From assembly GCA_964016985.1 (NCBI GenBank), contig OZ024827.1, positions 59,138,681 through 59,202,680 of the forward strand: 64,000 nucleotides of DNA, in the 5' to 3' direction. This DNA comes from Anodontia alba. Taxonomy: Eukaryota; Mollusca; Bivalvia; Lucinida; Lucinidae. Positions 10,993 through 24,087 of the stretch are shown one piece after another. Within the stretch, counting starts at the first letter, position 1, and every line of letters begins with the position of its first letter. The notes under the pieces are model-generated. The model had not been told where the DNA came from. It worked only from the letters and a program-made list of their open reading frames with translations, and made no database searches. A program made the position numbers and the translations under genes.

Positions 10993-11525
10993 AAAAACAG
11001 GGTAATCTACATTATTACAGGGATGTTCAGAGTTTTAAAGTTATTTAACGAGCTAAGCAATTTGTTTGTTTTTTATAGCATTATGTTTGGCTGTACAATT
11101 CGACCAAAATCTTTATCATTTCTCATATAATATGGTGAAAATTCTATGGCTTACATAGTGTTAGATAAGAGGATATCAATTCAAATATATTTTCCTATTT
11201 CTCAGAATGCTGGGCTGGCTAATCCCAATCGGTATAGCAAAAGACTTCGTACCTCAGTATCGCGGGTTGACGCCATATACTGGTCAAACGTTTGCACTTT
11301 AAAAACATTTTTTCTAAGTACGATGAGGTTTTAACCCGCAAGCAATTTCGGACAAGAAACCGTTTTCAATAATCAGCACGATGCATGAAATTGTACCTAC
11401 TTCTCTTTCTATCACTGGAGTTCTTGAGAAAAACACTTCTGTAGCATTCCCTAACTGATTGCTGTTATCGTGTCATTATAAATATTATCGTGTCATTGTA
11501 AATATTGTGTGCAATAGTAGAAACA
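10993..11525. other. No gene recognised
   Basis: Only a short open frame (11146-11334) without recognisable motif. Confidence 0.4.
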
Positions 11526-11720
11526 ACGTCCAGGAAGAGCCACAATCATAGAACATGGCCTACCATGACACCAAGAGGAAGAGCAAACACATACTGACAG
11601 ATACTACACATGTCACAAACCAAAGAAACGCAATATAGCATGAAAGTAAATGCAAGCGGATTGAAACATCAAACAAGCGCTTTTCTCACTATCATCGCTT
11701 TCTAAAAAATATTTACATAA
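11526..11720 (-). repeat. Dispersed repeat Z, copy 1 (degenerate)
   Basis: Shares 'gtccagg.agagccacaatca' and 'gacaccaagaggaagag' blocks with 14038-14180 and 16946-17105. Orientation is arbitrary. Nature unknown. Confidence 0.5.
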
Positions 11721-12660
11721 TCAACGTGCACTATTTAAAGCAGTGGTCAATTTATTCTTAGTCTTAGTCGGTAGCGGATAGTTTCAATCTTATTTGTACC
11801 GGTCAATTAACACCACAAAATAGACTTACAAATGTATGGATGCAGAACGTTGATCGAATGCACAAACAAGCATCTATTAGCTATAAAAACGCACACCCCC
11901 CGATTTTCACTAAAAACAAGTAAATTATAGAGAACATTGGGGTGTTCATCACATACACTTGTTACGTAATGACTTTACGTTGCGTAAGCAAACTAATACC
12001 TATTTTTTTGGGATTTAGAAGTCAAAACCCGTGAATGTCTTGTTTGATCATAGTTATCGTTGTTTGAACACAAGTTCCGGCAGACTTGCTTCAACAGCTA
12101 TGCGAGTTAGATATTTATGAAAGAAAGTTTTTTGTTTTTTTTACATTACTGTCCTGTACAATGCATTTCCAAGCGTCAATGTCGAAAATATTTTCACTTC
12201 ACAGATTTTCTAGGCCTTCTGGAGGTATGAAAAGTAAAGTGCAAAGTTAACGACTAAAGGGAAATTATTCTGATGCAAAGATAATAAACGTGATGTATTT
12301 TATATTAAAGTGATGTATGTCAGTTTTCTAATGTTTACTTAGGAATGTTCTTGTACCACAGAACCGATAACACGTTTGAAAAATTCAAACAGGAACAAGT
12401 ATAACTATCTAAATAACATTCTCGAGGAGTTTATGATGTCATATGACACATAGATCCCACTGCAACACATTCCTCTATACCCGGCGAAAAATCTTTATAC
12501 ATATTATAGGTCTCAATGATTGGCTGCTTAATAACACAAAAACTAGACTATATGCGCACATGCGTTAAAACGGCTTTGGCTTATTGTCTACGAGCCGAAA
12601 CAAGCACATTGGCACGGATTATTTAGGGTCTCACCTGTAAAAAGCCTGAAACAAGTAGCA
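11721..12660. other. No gene recognised
   Basis: AT-rich, no coding similarity and no repeat family recognised. Confidence 0.4.
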
Positions 12661-12696
12661 TCTACTCGGGAAAAGAGAAGGTCATGCTACCTCACC

Positions 12697-12942
12697 GTGT
12701 TGTTAACATTTGCATCTGTTTTACTACTTTTGATGTGTCTAAACATTGCTGCTCAGGCCAGTCTGTCCGAATATATAGGAAACATACGGTATCTTGGTTT
12801 TAGCTTTTTTTTTGTTTTGTTCAATGTGTTCATTTTTTTCTTTAGTTTTACCTGTGTTCTGATTCCTCCATTGTTAAATAAGATTAGTGAAGTCCCAAAC
12901 ACCATAAGCGTAATGTGTCTCACTTACTTATTCGTCTTGTGA
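12697..12942 (+). other. Open frame with a signal-anchor-like hydrophobic segment; possible exon
   Basis: Starting at a GTG, the frame encodes a hydrophobic run, VLLTFASVLLLLMCLNIAAQ, then a short polar stretch. The same frame is open upstream, where it is basic (TREKRRSC), giving a membrane-anchor profile. A GT lies just after the polar stretch (near 12790) and could be a splice donor; beyond it the frame is T-rich and looks intronic. No in-frame ATG and no homologue recognised. Chance is a real alternative. Confidence 0.15.
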
Positions 12943-14037
12943 ACCAACATGTACTAATAAACCTAAATAAATCATCTGTCTCATAAGAAAGTGAAGAATA
13001 TAACTAATGACATAAATGTGTTTTTGACGTATAGACAGCTCTAAATTGGTTGCAAAACTTTGAAGGTTATCGTTCCGTTTACGAATTACGTTTTTGATTT
13101 ATGCATTGCGTGTGTCATTCGTTTAAATAGAATAGAGGGAAATGAGCGTGTAATTATGTTTGAAAATCGGAATCTATACACAGACCCTATCAAGAGAAAT
13201 TGTCTTCGAGATAATGTCAAAGACGCCGATTCAACTAATATTGTTCAACCTCCTGGGAGGTTGGGTGGTGGAAGATGGGGATGTGGCAGGTAGAGATGGG
13301 GGAGTCTTCACACATTTGTACCTGACAGGTCCAAATAATCTCTCTTAAGCACCAAAAAGGGGATAGCTAGAAGGTAGCAAATTCTTGTAAAACACTGCAT
13401 TTAAAGAGTTGACAACAGTTATTCATATAGTTCAATGTTGATGCATAACTTTCATCTTACCATTTTACTGTAAATACCAGTCCACTTGGGTATGCCTAGC
13501 ATTCACTAATGTGGCTAATTCCGCAGTAGAAAGTGCACTAGAAGGAGTATATATGACATAAGACGTTCAGGTTGTGACACAGTCACAGATAGCACTCTAC
13601 TTTCGATACCAGGGGAAGAACGAAAGGAATGTTTACAGTCAGATCATATGATGAAACGACAAGCTTAGCGACCAGCTCCCTTTCTATTATGTGGGGTGAT
13701 CATAAAGCTAGTTGACAGATTAAACACATTTACAAGAACACCTCAGCCAGAGGCATATCACACCCACCGCCTTAGAACGATCAGCGGTTAAAAAAACGAA
13801 CAAAACAGAACAGTTTTACAGGACTCTAATCTTCACCTAAGGTTCCCACATCATCAAAATTACCTAGAGTTGTTCGGGTCGCGTAAAGGCTACCTATTCA
13901 ATCAAAGCAGCATCAGGGCTTTATATAGCATCGATGCAACAGTTGAAGCTCATGACAACACGTTTATATACTGGCAGTCAGAACAAAAGAAAACCACTAG
14001 TTGATCAACGGAAGGCCAAGCTTGAAATGTTAAAAAT
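12943..14037. other. No gene recognised
   Basis: No coding signature; a few short frames only. Confidence 0.4.
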
Positions 14038-14180
14038 GTAAAAAGAAAAGTCCAGTGAGTGCCGCAATCACTAGTTGCAGCCAATCTCTGATACCAAAAG
14101 GAAGAGGAAAGAGACACAAACCAACAAGCACACACAGACCAGCTCTCTCTTCCCCAAGTAAGGTAATCGCAATCTAACCT
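14038..14180 (-). repeat. Dispersed repeat Z, copy 2
   Basis: Matches 16946-17105 through 'aaaagtccag.gagtgcc', 'caatcac', 'accaa.aggaaga' and 'agctctctcttccccaag'. About 70-80% alike by eye. Confidence 0.7.
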
Positions 14181-14226
14181 GAAATTCGCGCACCAAAATA
14201 GAGTTTTCTCAAACATTTATTCTCAA

Positions 14227-14660
14227 ATCACTTACGTGTTTAAGGGGATTGGATACATTTCTAGATTTTCTGCAATTTTGTGACAAGAGAGACAACTTTT
14301 ATGACTTCCTACTTCATTTCCTGTACACCAATCCCTTCTGATAAAGAATATACTCTAAAAAAAATCTTTCCGTTCAGGATAGACCCTTTTTTAGAAGTTT
14401 GAAATCAATTCTGACAGAGTTGTCGCCCTTTAAAGTATATCCATCTCCCTTAAAGTGGATGTTAATTAGGGATAGCACTAATTAAATCGAACATTAAGTG
14501 TAGAAGTTCTCATTCTATGAAAATGGATAATACGAGTATTAAGAGGACTTGGTACACGGGACAGCGTTTCCGCCATTGTTTATAAGGAAGAGTTTTGTGA
14601 CCTCTTGTTTGATTTTTTTGACAAATGCTCCCCTTTTAGTGTAGAGCCCTATTCAGAAAG
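14227..14660. repeat. Dispersed repeat Y, two adjacent degenerate copies
   Basis: Contains 'gattggatac', 'gacaacttttatgacttcct', 'accaatcccttctga' and later 'gaggacttggtac', 'gctccccttttagtgtagag'. The same blocks recur at 24566-24700, 35700-35900, 42867-42930, 43200-43345, 50150-50260, 55150-55380 and 57780-57930. Confidence 0.5.
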
Positions 14661-14956
14661 AAAGCAAAGTAAGTTTAACATATATTGAAAGTGGTTTCCC
14701 TTTAAAGGTTTCGGCAAAATATATTTAGCCGAACTTGTAGTCTGATTTGTCCGCTTTATAGTATCATTTAAACAATTTATATCTCTAAAGGGTTTTGACG
14801 TACAGAAAAGACCCTGAACTGACTAATCAAAGCCATATACAATGTACGACGTGAAATCTCGTATCTCATGAATTAGGTAGCGATAAAGGCTGCCAAATCT
14901 CCATACTAAGCACTGTGCCTGCCCTGGCCAGCGAGCAGATGTGTTATGCGGGATAA

Positions 14957-14985
14957 ATGAAAATAAATAAATAAATAAATAAATT
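14957..14985 (+). repeat. (AAAT)n tract, possible retroposon tail
   Basis: About six AAAT units after a non-repetitive stretch (14830-14955). Short A-rich tandem tails are common at 3' ends of SINEs and some LINEs; the body was not recognised. Confidence 0.45.
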
Positions 14986-15065
14986 GGTAAGAATTTGGAT
15001 AGGACTTTACTGTTATTAATCATTAGAAATGTTAAAACAATCAGTTGCCTTAAAGAGGAACGCAA

Positions 15066-16246
15066 CCTTTACAGGTATTGTGCTCTAAAGTAAACAAACA
15101 ATGAATTTTGACACAAATTTGATCAAAATCGGTGGAAAATTAAGTTAGGTATAGACAATTGAATATTTTAACATTAGCGGAATGGGCGCCGCCATTTTGA
15201 ATATGTAATGAGGTTTAATAAAAATTAATATCCGTTTCATAAAAGTAGTTATTCTCATAAAGTTGATTTATTTTTGGGGAAATGATTGCTTGTCACTAGA
15301 ATTAAAAGATTATAAGAAATCTGTAGCACAATTATTCTGAAAAACCCTTTATAATTTGGTTTTGCATATTTAATTTTGGCTGTGTGACGTCACAAAGCCT
15401 ACAGTATGGCGGCATCTATGAAAGCCATTTTAAATATATTCAAATCACCATAACGTCCTTATTTCTATGCCGATTTTGAAAACTCTTGCATCAAAATAAA
15501 TGGTTTGTTAAGCACTTCACTCCAAGATATACGTACAACTCATATTGCGTTCCCCTTTAATGTATTAATGAATCGTTTTAAACAGGAAAATATTACTATT
15601 TTTACTTTGTGCATTAGGACATAGAAATTACAATAATTCACCAGGAACTCTCTTGTAGTAGTAGAAAGTTCTTCTTTGATTTCATACATGGTACAATGAA
15701 AACAAGTAATGTGCAGCATCCTCATAATATTGCACCAACGACAAGTAGAATCTTGTCACCGGTAATTTATAAAAAAAAAGATCATTATCCAAATTATCTA
15801 ATTTAAAAATAAAAGATCATTATCTAAATTACTACTACGCATGTTATACTGATATATATCTATTACCATATATAAAGTATTTTATGGACTACTATTATTG
15901 GAAACAGGAAGTTGTTTTTTTAAAGGATGACAAACTTAACAGGTTTTTACTATCATTTTCAAGAGAGTTCCATATTGCAAATGATGAAGCAATACCGCAT
16001 TTCTGTGGAATAACATTACGAGTAAAGAGTACAGACAAATTCGTTCTATTTATTAGCAGGTTGTGAGTTACTTCCCTGACAAAAGGTAGGATTAAATCCA
16101 GAATGTAAGGAGGGACAAAATTGTTACTTACCCTATTACCTTATTATATAAAATATTATATTATATAAAATACAACCTTGCTGTTGTCTTCTTTGTGCAA
16201 GTGTTGACCAGCCATATTCCCTGTAATTTTCTAAATGACATATCTA
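15066..16246. other. No gene; weak repeat similarity
   Basis: 15105-15220 shares 'tcatcaaaatc'-like and 'gcgc.gccattttgaata' blocks with about 27725-27835. The rest is AT-rich without recognisable features. Confidence 0.4.
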
Positions 16247-16569
16247 CAGTCGAACCTCAATAGCTCGAACACCTACAAAATTCTTTCGATAGCTCCAGAA
16301 AATAGATACTTAAGGAAAGTTTCTTCTTTTATCATGAAATTTTATGTTGTGTGTACGCATTAGAATCGCCTCACAGCATGAAGCAGAGGCGATTCTAATG
16401 AGAACACTCAACATACAACTATTGTATAGAAGATCGAAAAGACTTCCCAAAATTATCGCCTTTTTCTTCCTGACCTTGCACCATGATTAACCCTCGGTGG
16501 CTCGAACTACCCATGTCTCAAAAAATTTTCCATAGTCCCAAAGAGGTTCGAGCCATTGAAGTTCGACTG
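16247..16569 (+). mobile_element. Tigger/pogo-like MITE, copy 1
   Basis: 323 bp with ~24-bp inverted ends starting 'cagtcgaacctcaat' (two mismatches between ends), flanked by TA at 16245-16246 and 16570-16571. CAGT-starting ends with GAACCTC are typical of pogo/Tigger elements. The centre is palindromic ('cattagaatcgcctc' and its complement at about 16358-16400). No transposase is encoded. A second copy lies inverted at 26162-26446. Confidence 0.85.
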
Positions 16570-16945
16570 TAGTTGGCCCTATTCAAAGTATATACTATAC
16601 ATGCTGCTTCATTTTGTATCTTTTGTAATTTATTTGAGTCATGTATTGCACGACCATTTCAAACGATTTCTCCGTATCTTAACATAGGTAATACATGCTT
16701 ATAAATGTGGTTCAGTGGATTTCGACTAGCTGTGAATTATAGTTTTCGCATAATTCCCAATCGCATCAAACTGCTCAGGACACCCGATTTTATTATTTTA
16801 GCGCTGAAAAAAAAAACAGGATGTAAGTAAACCATTTCGTCCGCTGCGTTAGATAAATGGTTCGTTATTTTAATAGATTCCCTCAATGCCATTTTCATTC
16901 AACTTAAAGGTTAACCCCTTATGCCAAACTGTAACTAAAAACGTA

Positions 16946-17105
16946 AGAGAAAAGTCCAGGGAGTGCCACAATCACAAGTCGCAGCTCTTCCCAGACACCA
17001 AGAGGAAGAAGGAATAGACAAAACCAAACAAGCGCAAATCGAACAAACGTACGAAAAGCACTAATATTAGCTCTCTCTTCCCCAAGAGAGGTAATCGCAA
17101 TATTC
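16946..17105 (-). repeat. Dispersed repeat Z, copy 3
   Basis: Same family as 14038-14180. On the minus strand a frame through it reads LRLVIVALPGLFSY, probably a by-product of the repeat and not a gene. Confidence 0.7.
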
Positions 17106-17167
17106 AAAGGACTGAAAAACAAAAGAACAAAATAACACCAGGCAAAACTTAAAACAAATCGCCTCGT

Positions 17168-17172
<5 letters not shown>

Positions 17173-17231
<59 letters not shown>
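17173..17231. repeat. (CA)n microsatellite
   Basis: About 29 uninterrupted CA units. Confidence 0.98.
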
Positions 17232-17234
<3 letters not shown>

Positions 17235-17768
17235 CAACAAAGGGTAACACTATCAACAGAACATAGAATTGTCAGTAGAATAAATCACCGTGGGGTTTAA
17301 AGCATTTTACAGCTAGCCAACTTCACCCTGGGTCCCGATGACAATGCAAGAAACTGATTATTATCATGTGCTTGACAAATGTTATGGTATATATTCATCA
17401 GTTGATAAAATTTTGAGTGATGGGGTAGAAGGCCCCGATTGGTATTTATACATGAGCTGATTCTCCATAAAAAAAGTTGTATATGTTTTTAAATGCTATT
17501 CTTTTTTTTACAATTTGCACACATTACATACTAATGCTACAGATCTATAGTTTGATGATAATGACTCATCACCCTTCTTGGAAATAGAAATAATATTGGA
17601 TATCTTCCAAGAATTCGGAAAAAAAAACCTATTTATAACCCGTGCAAGGTTTTATTTTATTTTATTTTTTTATACAGACTCAGAAACTTCCTCAAGCATT
17701 TGTTGCCTGATACCACCATCGTTACCATTTGAATTTTTGAATCCAAAACCTCTGTCCTAGTCGCTGTC

Positions 17769-17781
17769 GATAGATAGATAG

Positions 17782-17845
<64 letters not shown>

Positions 17846-17846
17846 T
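17769..17846. repeat. (GATA)n microsatellite
   Basis: About 19 GATA units with one early interruption. Confidence 0.98.
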
Positions 17847-19361
17847 GCGCTTTGGAATATCGGGACAATTACTGTTATATAAGGAGGTGGTTATTGTGGA
17901 GAGGTGACCAGTAGTGGCAGTTCAGGATCCACTGGTTTCTACACAAAATATAACCTTTTTGAACACAATGAAATTGACTAACATATTATAAAATGATCTA
18001 AGTACAAACGGTTTTTTGATAAATAAAAAAAACAAACAAAAAAAAAAAAAAACACAACAGCTTAGAACTCTAATGCTTAGCTTACGCACTAAACTGGTAA
18101 TAACATTTAAAGCCAATGTTGACTAGTACTTCTTAATAGCAATGAAATAGCACGTATTTAAAAGCTATCAATAATGTATATTACCTGAAAAGTGCACGTG
18201 GATGTCAATTCGAAAATTTACTTATTGAAAATCTGCTTCAGTGTATCATAATTACTTAACATAACATCCATGAATATTTTGAGATGCTAGCGCCTATTTC
18301 CCACTATAACATTTATCTAGGATAGTTTTATAACAAGAATTCCGTTGGAGACGGTGTCGTACCTGACTATAACTATTATAAACTAGTTAAACTATGAAAT
18401 CCATGGATATGTAGGTAATGATTGCAAAATGATACCTCATTCTTTGAGTCCCAGTTAGGAAGAAAGTGTATATCCGGTTTGATGAATGTATAGTCTGTTT
18501 GCTAAACTGGCATTTTGTTGACTATTTGCTGATTTTTTTATTTAAAAAAAAACTGATATTTTATTCCTTTACAAAACTGTATCCAGGGTTTCAGAGTTTT
18601 GTCTGCTTTAGTCATGTCTTTGTCCAGTGAATTCCATATAAAACAGTAAGACCATAAAATGTGGAGTATTTACATTAAATATAACGGCCAATTGTCCTCT
18701 CTACATTTTATTTACATCGATTAGCTGAACAGTTTACGTCTTCTTGTGTTCTCTTATGTATACGAGCGAGCAGCCAAACACATTTTATGCAAAGTAATTC
18801 AAAATTAGGATGAAAGCCATATACACTGGTAAATAAATTAGTAGGTACTCTTGTTTAATAAACAGACCAAATCCGACCTAAAATAGTGTATTTGTTTGGA
18901 AAGACATATTTTTTTTTTTATTTTTGAATGTATTATTTTGAAAAAGATATGCATAGCACACATATTTGTTTACAATACAGTGCTAGATGCTTTTATTTTT
19001 TAGATATTTAGCGAAACGGCAGTTTTATAGTCAGTAAACAATAAAAAGGTTGCAGGTGACTGTGATGTTAGGTTTGACATAGAATGGTAAAAATGTTAGA
19101 TCATGAATAATATTTCACGAAACAAAATGATACCACGGTAGCTCAATTCATGCTAAGGTGAAAATGCATGTCAGGCATGATGATTGTATGTGTAATGGTT
19201 ATTCAGAAATAGATTTGAACGCTTGGGCTGGCGGGCATTTTGACGACCGGCAGACGGACAAACGGACGGACAGACGGAAAATCAAATTTAATTATATTTG
19301 TATAAGAAAGATAACGGATTGTATACGAATAGACATAAACACAAATAATATCAACGCTCTG
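17847..19361. other. No gene recognised
   Basis: AT-rich; A-runs near 18036. A short 'gacggacaaacggacggac' tract at 19253-19275 recalls the ACGG tracts of pearl-like elements. Confidence 0.4.
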
Positions 19362-19716
19362 TTTTTTTTTTTCATAGAAAAGATATTGATTCGTTTGATT
19401 TGCAGTATTATGGCCAGTCAACACTGTTACGGTCAGGTCGAGTCTGTCATTTAGGCTAGCCACACTTTTCCAGGGCATGCTTAGTCCTGTAAATGCTTGA
19501 CCAGTACTTGTGCACATGCTTTCGCCAGTGGCTGACTACGGCACTTCTTGAATCAGCGGAAGTGGGGTGGGGGTGAGAGAATGATCATAGAAATGATTTC
19601 ATGATAATCTCAACGAACATTATGATCAATCTCAACGAACATTATATGGTCGAGTTTGTATTCAAACTTGCGATTCCTGGATCTCAGTTGTTCGCGCTAA
19701 AGACTGCGCTAATCAT
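19362..19716 (-). mobile_element. tRNA-headed SINE, full-length but degenerate
   Basis: Read on the minus strand, 19716-19646 is a decayed tRNA-like head with a box-B-like 'caagtttgaatac'. The body passes through 'caagtactggtcaagc', 'aggactaagca', 'gtgttgactggcc' and ends in an A-run (19362-19372). The body matches the SINEs at 42930-43197 and 44497-44640. A 20-bp segment ('aatctcaacgaacattat') is tandemly doubled at 19610-19650. Confidence 0.7.
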
Positions 19717-20407
19717 ATAGGAAAGAACTAATGAGCCGCGTCACGTAAAATAATTATATAGAGCATTCGTTATTCGTTACAGTCATCGTTTAAGCGAACA
19801 TCCCGGCCAAACTCCGCGGATGCACATTGTGATTTTGCTCTTTCGTTGTCCGTATACCTAAGACCCTTTCCTTTGTCTTGTGTAACACGGCTCACGTTAA
19901 AAATAAATCTGCCTGACTACGTACATGTTCTTAACAGGATAAACTTTGTTTATCGTTCAGTTTAAATGCACCGCTCTTTCCAAATAGATAATACATGTAC
20001 TCGCTTGATTTTGTTCAGGCCTATTATAGCTCGACAGTAGTAGTAACACCTGGATTGTATTTTCTAACTGCTAAAATTTCCTTACAACTCCGTCTGTGTC
20101 TTCGTACACGACTGACATACTGTGCATGAACAATATAATAATAAAAACACTTGCATACCTATAACCGACATATTATTGTACTTTTGTGCTCTTCGCTAAT
20201 CTATTTATTACAAAATATAACTGGAATGAATTACGGATAAAATAACAGGTATGATTTATTTCTATATTTTTAGTAGAATCATAATAATATATTTTGAAAC
20301 ATTTAATGATGTTAAACCAAAGGAGTTTAATCGGAAGGTACGTAAGCTAATATATCCTGGGCTGCCCTGTGCAGTATTTCAAATAAATTTTGAAAAAAAA
20401 AAATAGA
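19717..20407. other. No gene recognised
   Basis: No coding or repeat signal identified. Confidence 0.4.
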
Positions 20408-20662
<255 letters not shown>

Positions 20663-21267
20663 TATGATATGTCACAGATAATGCTGTCTCATTGCAACAA
20701 CTCTACCAACTATGATTACAGTCATTTCAAGAATGGGGTGGATTGATAGAAGGAAAAGAGCATGTTTGTTTTTATTATATATATGTTTCATTAAGGGCTT
20801 ATTATAAAGAGCTTTACAACTACTAATTAAATGTGATGATGCAATCAACTATTTTGTGTATTTTATTCGTTTTTACACATGTTGTATACGTCACGTGAAC
20901 ATCCTCATAATTTCTTAGGTTTCCCACTTTTTCATTATATGAAGTGGTGAAATTGGAGATGGTATCTGAATTCTGAAGAAATAAAACATTTCTTTTGACG
21001 GTTGTGTATAAAACCTTAAAAAATGTTATGAAACATTAAATCGCCAACTCAAAAGGTGTGGAGTCTAACTTTGTGCAAAAGTATTAGATATGTTCCGAGG
21101 TTAAAATTTAATCCATTGTAGATTGGAGAACCCTGAAAGAGTAATTGGCAAACATTGCAGGCCCAGATCACACACCGCAAATTATTCAACCATTTTTCTC
21201 TTAGACTATCTAAATCACATAACCTGACATACCTAAATTTGAACTTAGAACCTTCCGATATATAGTT

Positions 21268-21323
21268 TGTGTGTGTGTGTGTGTGTGTGAGGGTGTGTGT
21301 GTGTGTGTGGGGGGGGGGGGGGG
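21268..21323. repeat. (TG)n followed by a G run
   Basis: TG units interrupted once by 'agggt', then about 14 G. Confidence 0.95.
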
Positions 21324-21754
21324 TCATTCAGTGTACATTAGGTTAAACTTTGACCTACTAACTGTAAATAAATACAGACAACATATAGAACAGTTTTCAC
21401 TGATAATACGACTTGGTGTTTCATTCAATGAGACAATTTGAATAAAATGTCAATTATTATCTGTGACTAAGAAGAAAAACTATTATATTTATATGCTGAT
21501 TTAGTATATAGATTGTTAAGCTTAAAATGTATATAAGACGGCTCGCGTAATGTAAATATTCTTCCGTGTTGAAATCCCGATAACAACATTACAGATACTG
21601 ATGCACTGATAAAAATTATAATTGCTTTAATTTTCATCGATAAATAATCTTACAAATGTAAGTAAAATATTAAAAATGAGTTTGTTGCCCCGGTTAAGAA
21701 AACAGTACCAAATGGACCTAAATATCATTGCATAACCATTTCTTTAAACAATTG

Positions 21755-22915
21755 ATACATGGGTAACATAGTGTATCTACCAAATGTAGGTTACTGCGAC
21801 TTACATTGCCGAACAAAAATATAGGTAAGTATCTTGTACTGCAAGGCTTTGGAATATCTAATGAAAACTATATCCTGTACAAACAGCAGGTCACGCAAAT
21901 CGTACTTGGTCTCTGTCTTACATTACACAACACTGATTAGTGCAAATTTCCTGTAGGCTTAAGATGAGTAAATATGATACATGGGTACATTTAATGAGCA
22001 CCAAATGTAGGTCACTGCAACTTATTTATTGGTTTCAGATCTACGTTATAAAACAAAGGTCTAATCATGTGTCTGGAGCCAAACCTGTACGGCGTCAGAA
22101 GAACAAATTTGGTTTATGGGTACATCTAAAGTAGACAGTGTGTTGATTTCCAATGTCATCTTAATGTTGGCCATTGCTCTAGAAGTACACTATGAAAGGT
22201 CTTGGACCGACCCTGTGCTGTTTTCTATGGACTACCCACATTATTGTTACTAAAATAAACCACGCGACTAAATGGAGCTATGTTGAGTCAAACCCTGAGC
22301 TAGCTGGAGCACTGTTTGACAACACATCTAGACGCTCTAAAAGGTTACCATTGCAGCACTTTACAAGAATCAAAGTTTATGGGTTATACATTAATTTTGA
22401 CAATTTCACTTTTAAAGTGGGTGGATGCATTAATACTGCTAAACGCAATTTATATCATTTTCAAGACAGCGTGATAAAATTTAGATATTCTTAACCACAT
22501 TTTTTCTGTATTTTTTGTCTTTTTTTATTTGTTTGTTTTGAAGAGGTAAGCCTAAAATGCCGCAAAGAGAAACTATCTGTAATTATTCTTTGATGCGAAC
22601 GTCATTTTTTCTAGCTGACAGCGGGACAAGATCTCATTTAGACCTCTTGAATTAAGGGATTTATCCAATTCAGTCAAGATTTGCATATTAAGAATCCAAA
22701 TAAAAAACAGCTTTAATATTTATTATGTGCTAAGCGTAGACCAAATTGTTGTTTTTTTTGTTTGTTTTTTTTTTTTTGTGAAAGCTAATACTTGCTGTAG
22801 TTTACATTTTGACCTATTATCTATATTAGAAACACAACCTGTTTGGCCATGTGTGCATCTAATAACTACCAAACGCATGTCATACGACTTACATATTGAC
22901 CAATGATCTAGGTTA
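21755..22915. repeat. Loose interspersed repeat, four degenerate units
   Basis: Blocks like 'acatgggtacat', 'taccaaatgtaggt', 'cactgcgacttac' recur near 21759, 21979, 22112 (partial) and 22845. The ORF at 22192-22494 (100 aa) lies between them and has no recognisable motif. Confidence 0.35.
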
Positions 22916-22954
22916 CAGAAAAACAAAAACTTGGACACGGAAGTAGCAAATTGT

Positions 22955-23121
22955 ATGGATTTCTTCTGAAAAGCTCCTCTCAAAATTAATGCACTTCTGT
23001 TTCAGAACAGCAATCACATCGTTTGAGAAAAGTAGATGTTTGTGAAATCTCAAACGATGTGATTGCTGTTCTGAAACAGAAGTGCATTAATTTTGAGAGG
23101 AGCTTTTCAGAAGAAATCCAT
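22955..23121. repeat. Perfect 74-bp inverted repeat with 19-bp loop
   Basis: 22955-23028 and 23048-23121 are exact reverse complements with no mismatch; loop 23029-23047. Neither arm has an evident coding role. It could be a recent foldback event or an assembly/cloning artefact. Confidence 0.95.
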
Positions 23122-23152
23122 ACTGTCTCATGGTGATATAAGATAAAACTGT

Positions 23153-23353
23153 CTACTCAACATTCTTTTCCAAACCAACTGCATGTAGTGCATTGAAGAT
23201 GATTTCATACGCCGTTATAACGTTTCTACACACAACAACGTCAAAATAATGTTTCGACGTCGTGAGATCATCGGGAAACGATATGACAAATGCTGCATAG
23301 CTGCATTGTACCGACGTACCTGTACATATAGGTGAGGCGATTTTACAATGCAC
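23153..23353 (-). other. Coding-like open frame, possible terminal exon; unknown product
   Basis: The minus-strand frame ends in a stop and encodes a stretch with globular-protein composition (FVISFPDDLTTSKHYFDVVV, then NVITAYEIIFNALHAVGLEK). The pattern of a beta strand followed by 'TA.E.I..AL...GL' weakly recalls ubiquitin-fold RA domains, but this is only an impression. The initiating ATG is not convincing, and an upstream splice acceptor was not established. It could be the last exon of a gene running on the minus strand, or chance. Confidence 0.25.
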
Positions 23354-23481
23354 AACAAGAAATATGGAGAGTATGAACCGTTCAGTTCATTAACCCTGAG
23401 TTTCTGAAGTGGACTCTTCCATCCTTGACTTTGAACATGTCCACTGCTGCTAATAGTGGTTTCAGTTTAAAATGGAGAACA

Positions 23482-23570
23482 GAATGACAAACAGTGTAGA
23501 TCCTGATGAGATGGCTCATTATGGGCCGTCTTCTGTGAATCAACACTGTTTGCACAGGTATCTGCTTTTG
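23482..23570. repeat. Hairpin repeat H (caaacagtgtagatc ... caacactgtttgc)
   Basis: Short foldback of the family seen at 24125, 30865, 33540, 34580, 35115, 53010 and 57410. Arms read outward from 'gacaaacagtgtagatc' and 'caacactgtttgcac'. Confidence 0.6.
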
Positions 23571-23629
23571 TCAGCCGGGCTGTAAGGTTTAAAGCTGACA
23601 TGCTGAGTAAAATACCGCAGACGACGTCA

Positions 23630-23633
<4 letters not shown>

Positions 23634-23714
<81 letters not shown>
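23634..23714. repeat. (CA)n microsatellite
   Basis: About 40 CA units. Confidence 0.98.
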
Positions 23715-23717
<3 letters not shown>

Positions 23718-24087
23718 CATATATGCGGACATGCGTATCTTCAGTTAAAGTAGTACAAGTAGGGTCATATTGGATGACCGCTATCAGTCAGGTTTGGATT
23801 GATTTGCACTAATAGAGGCTTTTAGGTGCAGGGGTTACTGCGTTCATCGCAACGCAAATATTATCGCTAGATAAGCTAATTTACAGTACAGAATGAGGCG
23901 ATCGGGTACGTGATTTTCATACTTAAGAAATCAAAGAGAACTCAGAAACAATTTTAACTGAAGAAATATATTGGCATATATATACTGGAAGATAGAGAGA
24001 TATTGCTAAAACCAGATTCTCTTAACTCGTTAAGGATTAATCAGTCCAACTTAAAGAAAATAGTAATATAATTGCAAGTACCGAACT

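Noticed and set aside
10710..11048. 112-aa ORF with His/Arg/Pro/Thr repeats
   Set aside because: Comes from the ccacgcac minisatellite.
16919..17230. 103-aa minus-strand ORF
   Set aside because: Starts in a (CA)n tract and runs through dispersed repeat Z; no protein motif.
22192..22494. 100-aa plus-strand ORF
   Set aside because: No recognisable domain and lies among degenerate repeats; too weak to call a gene.
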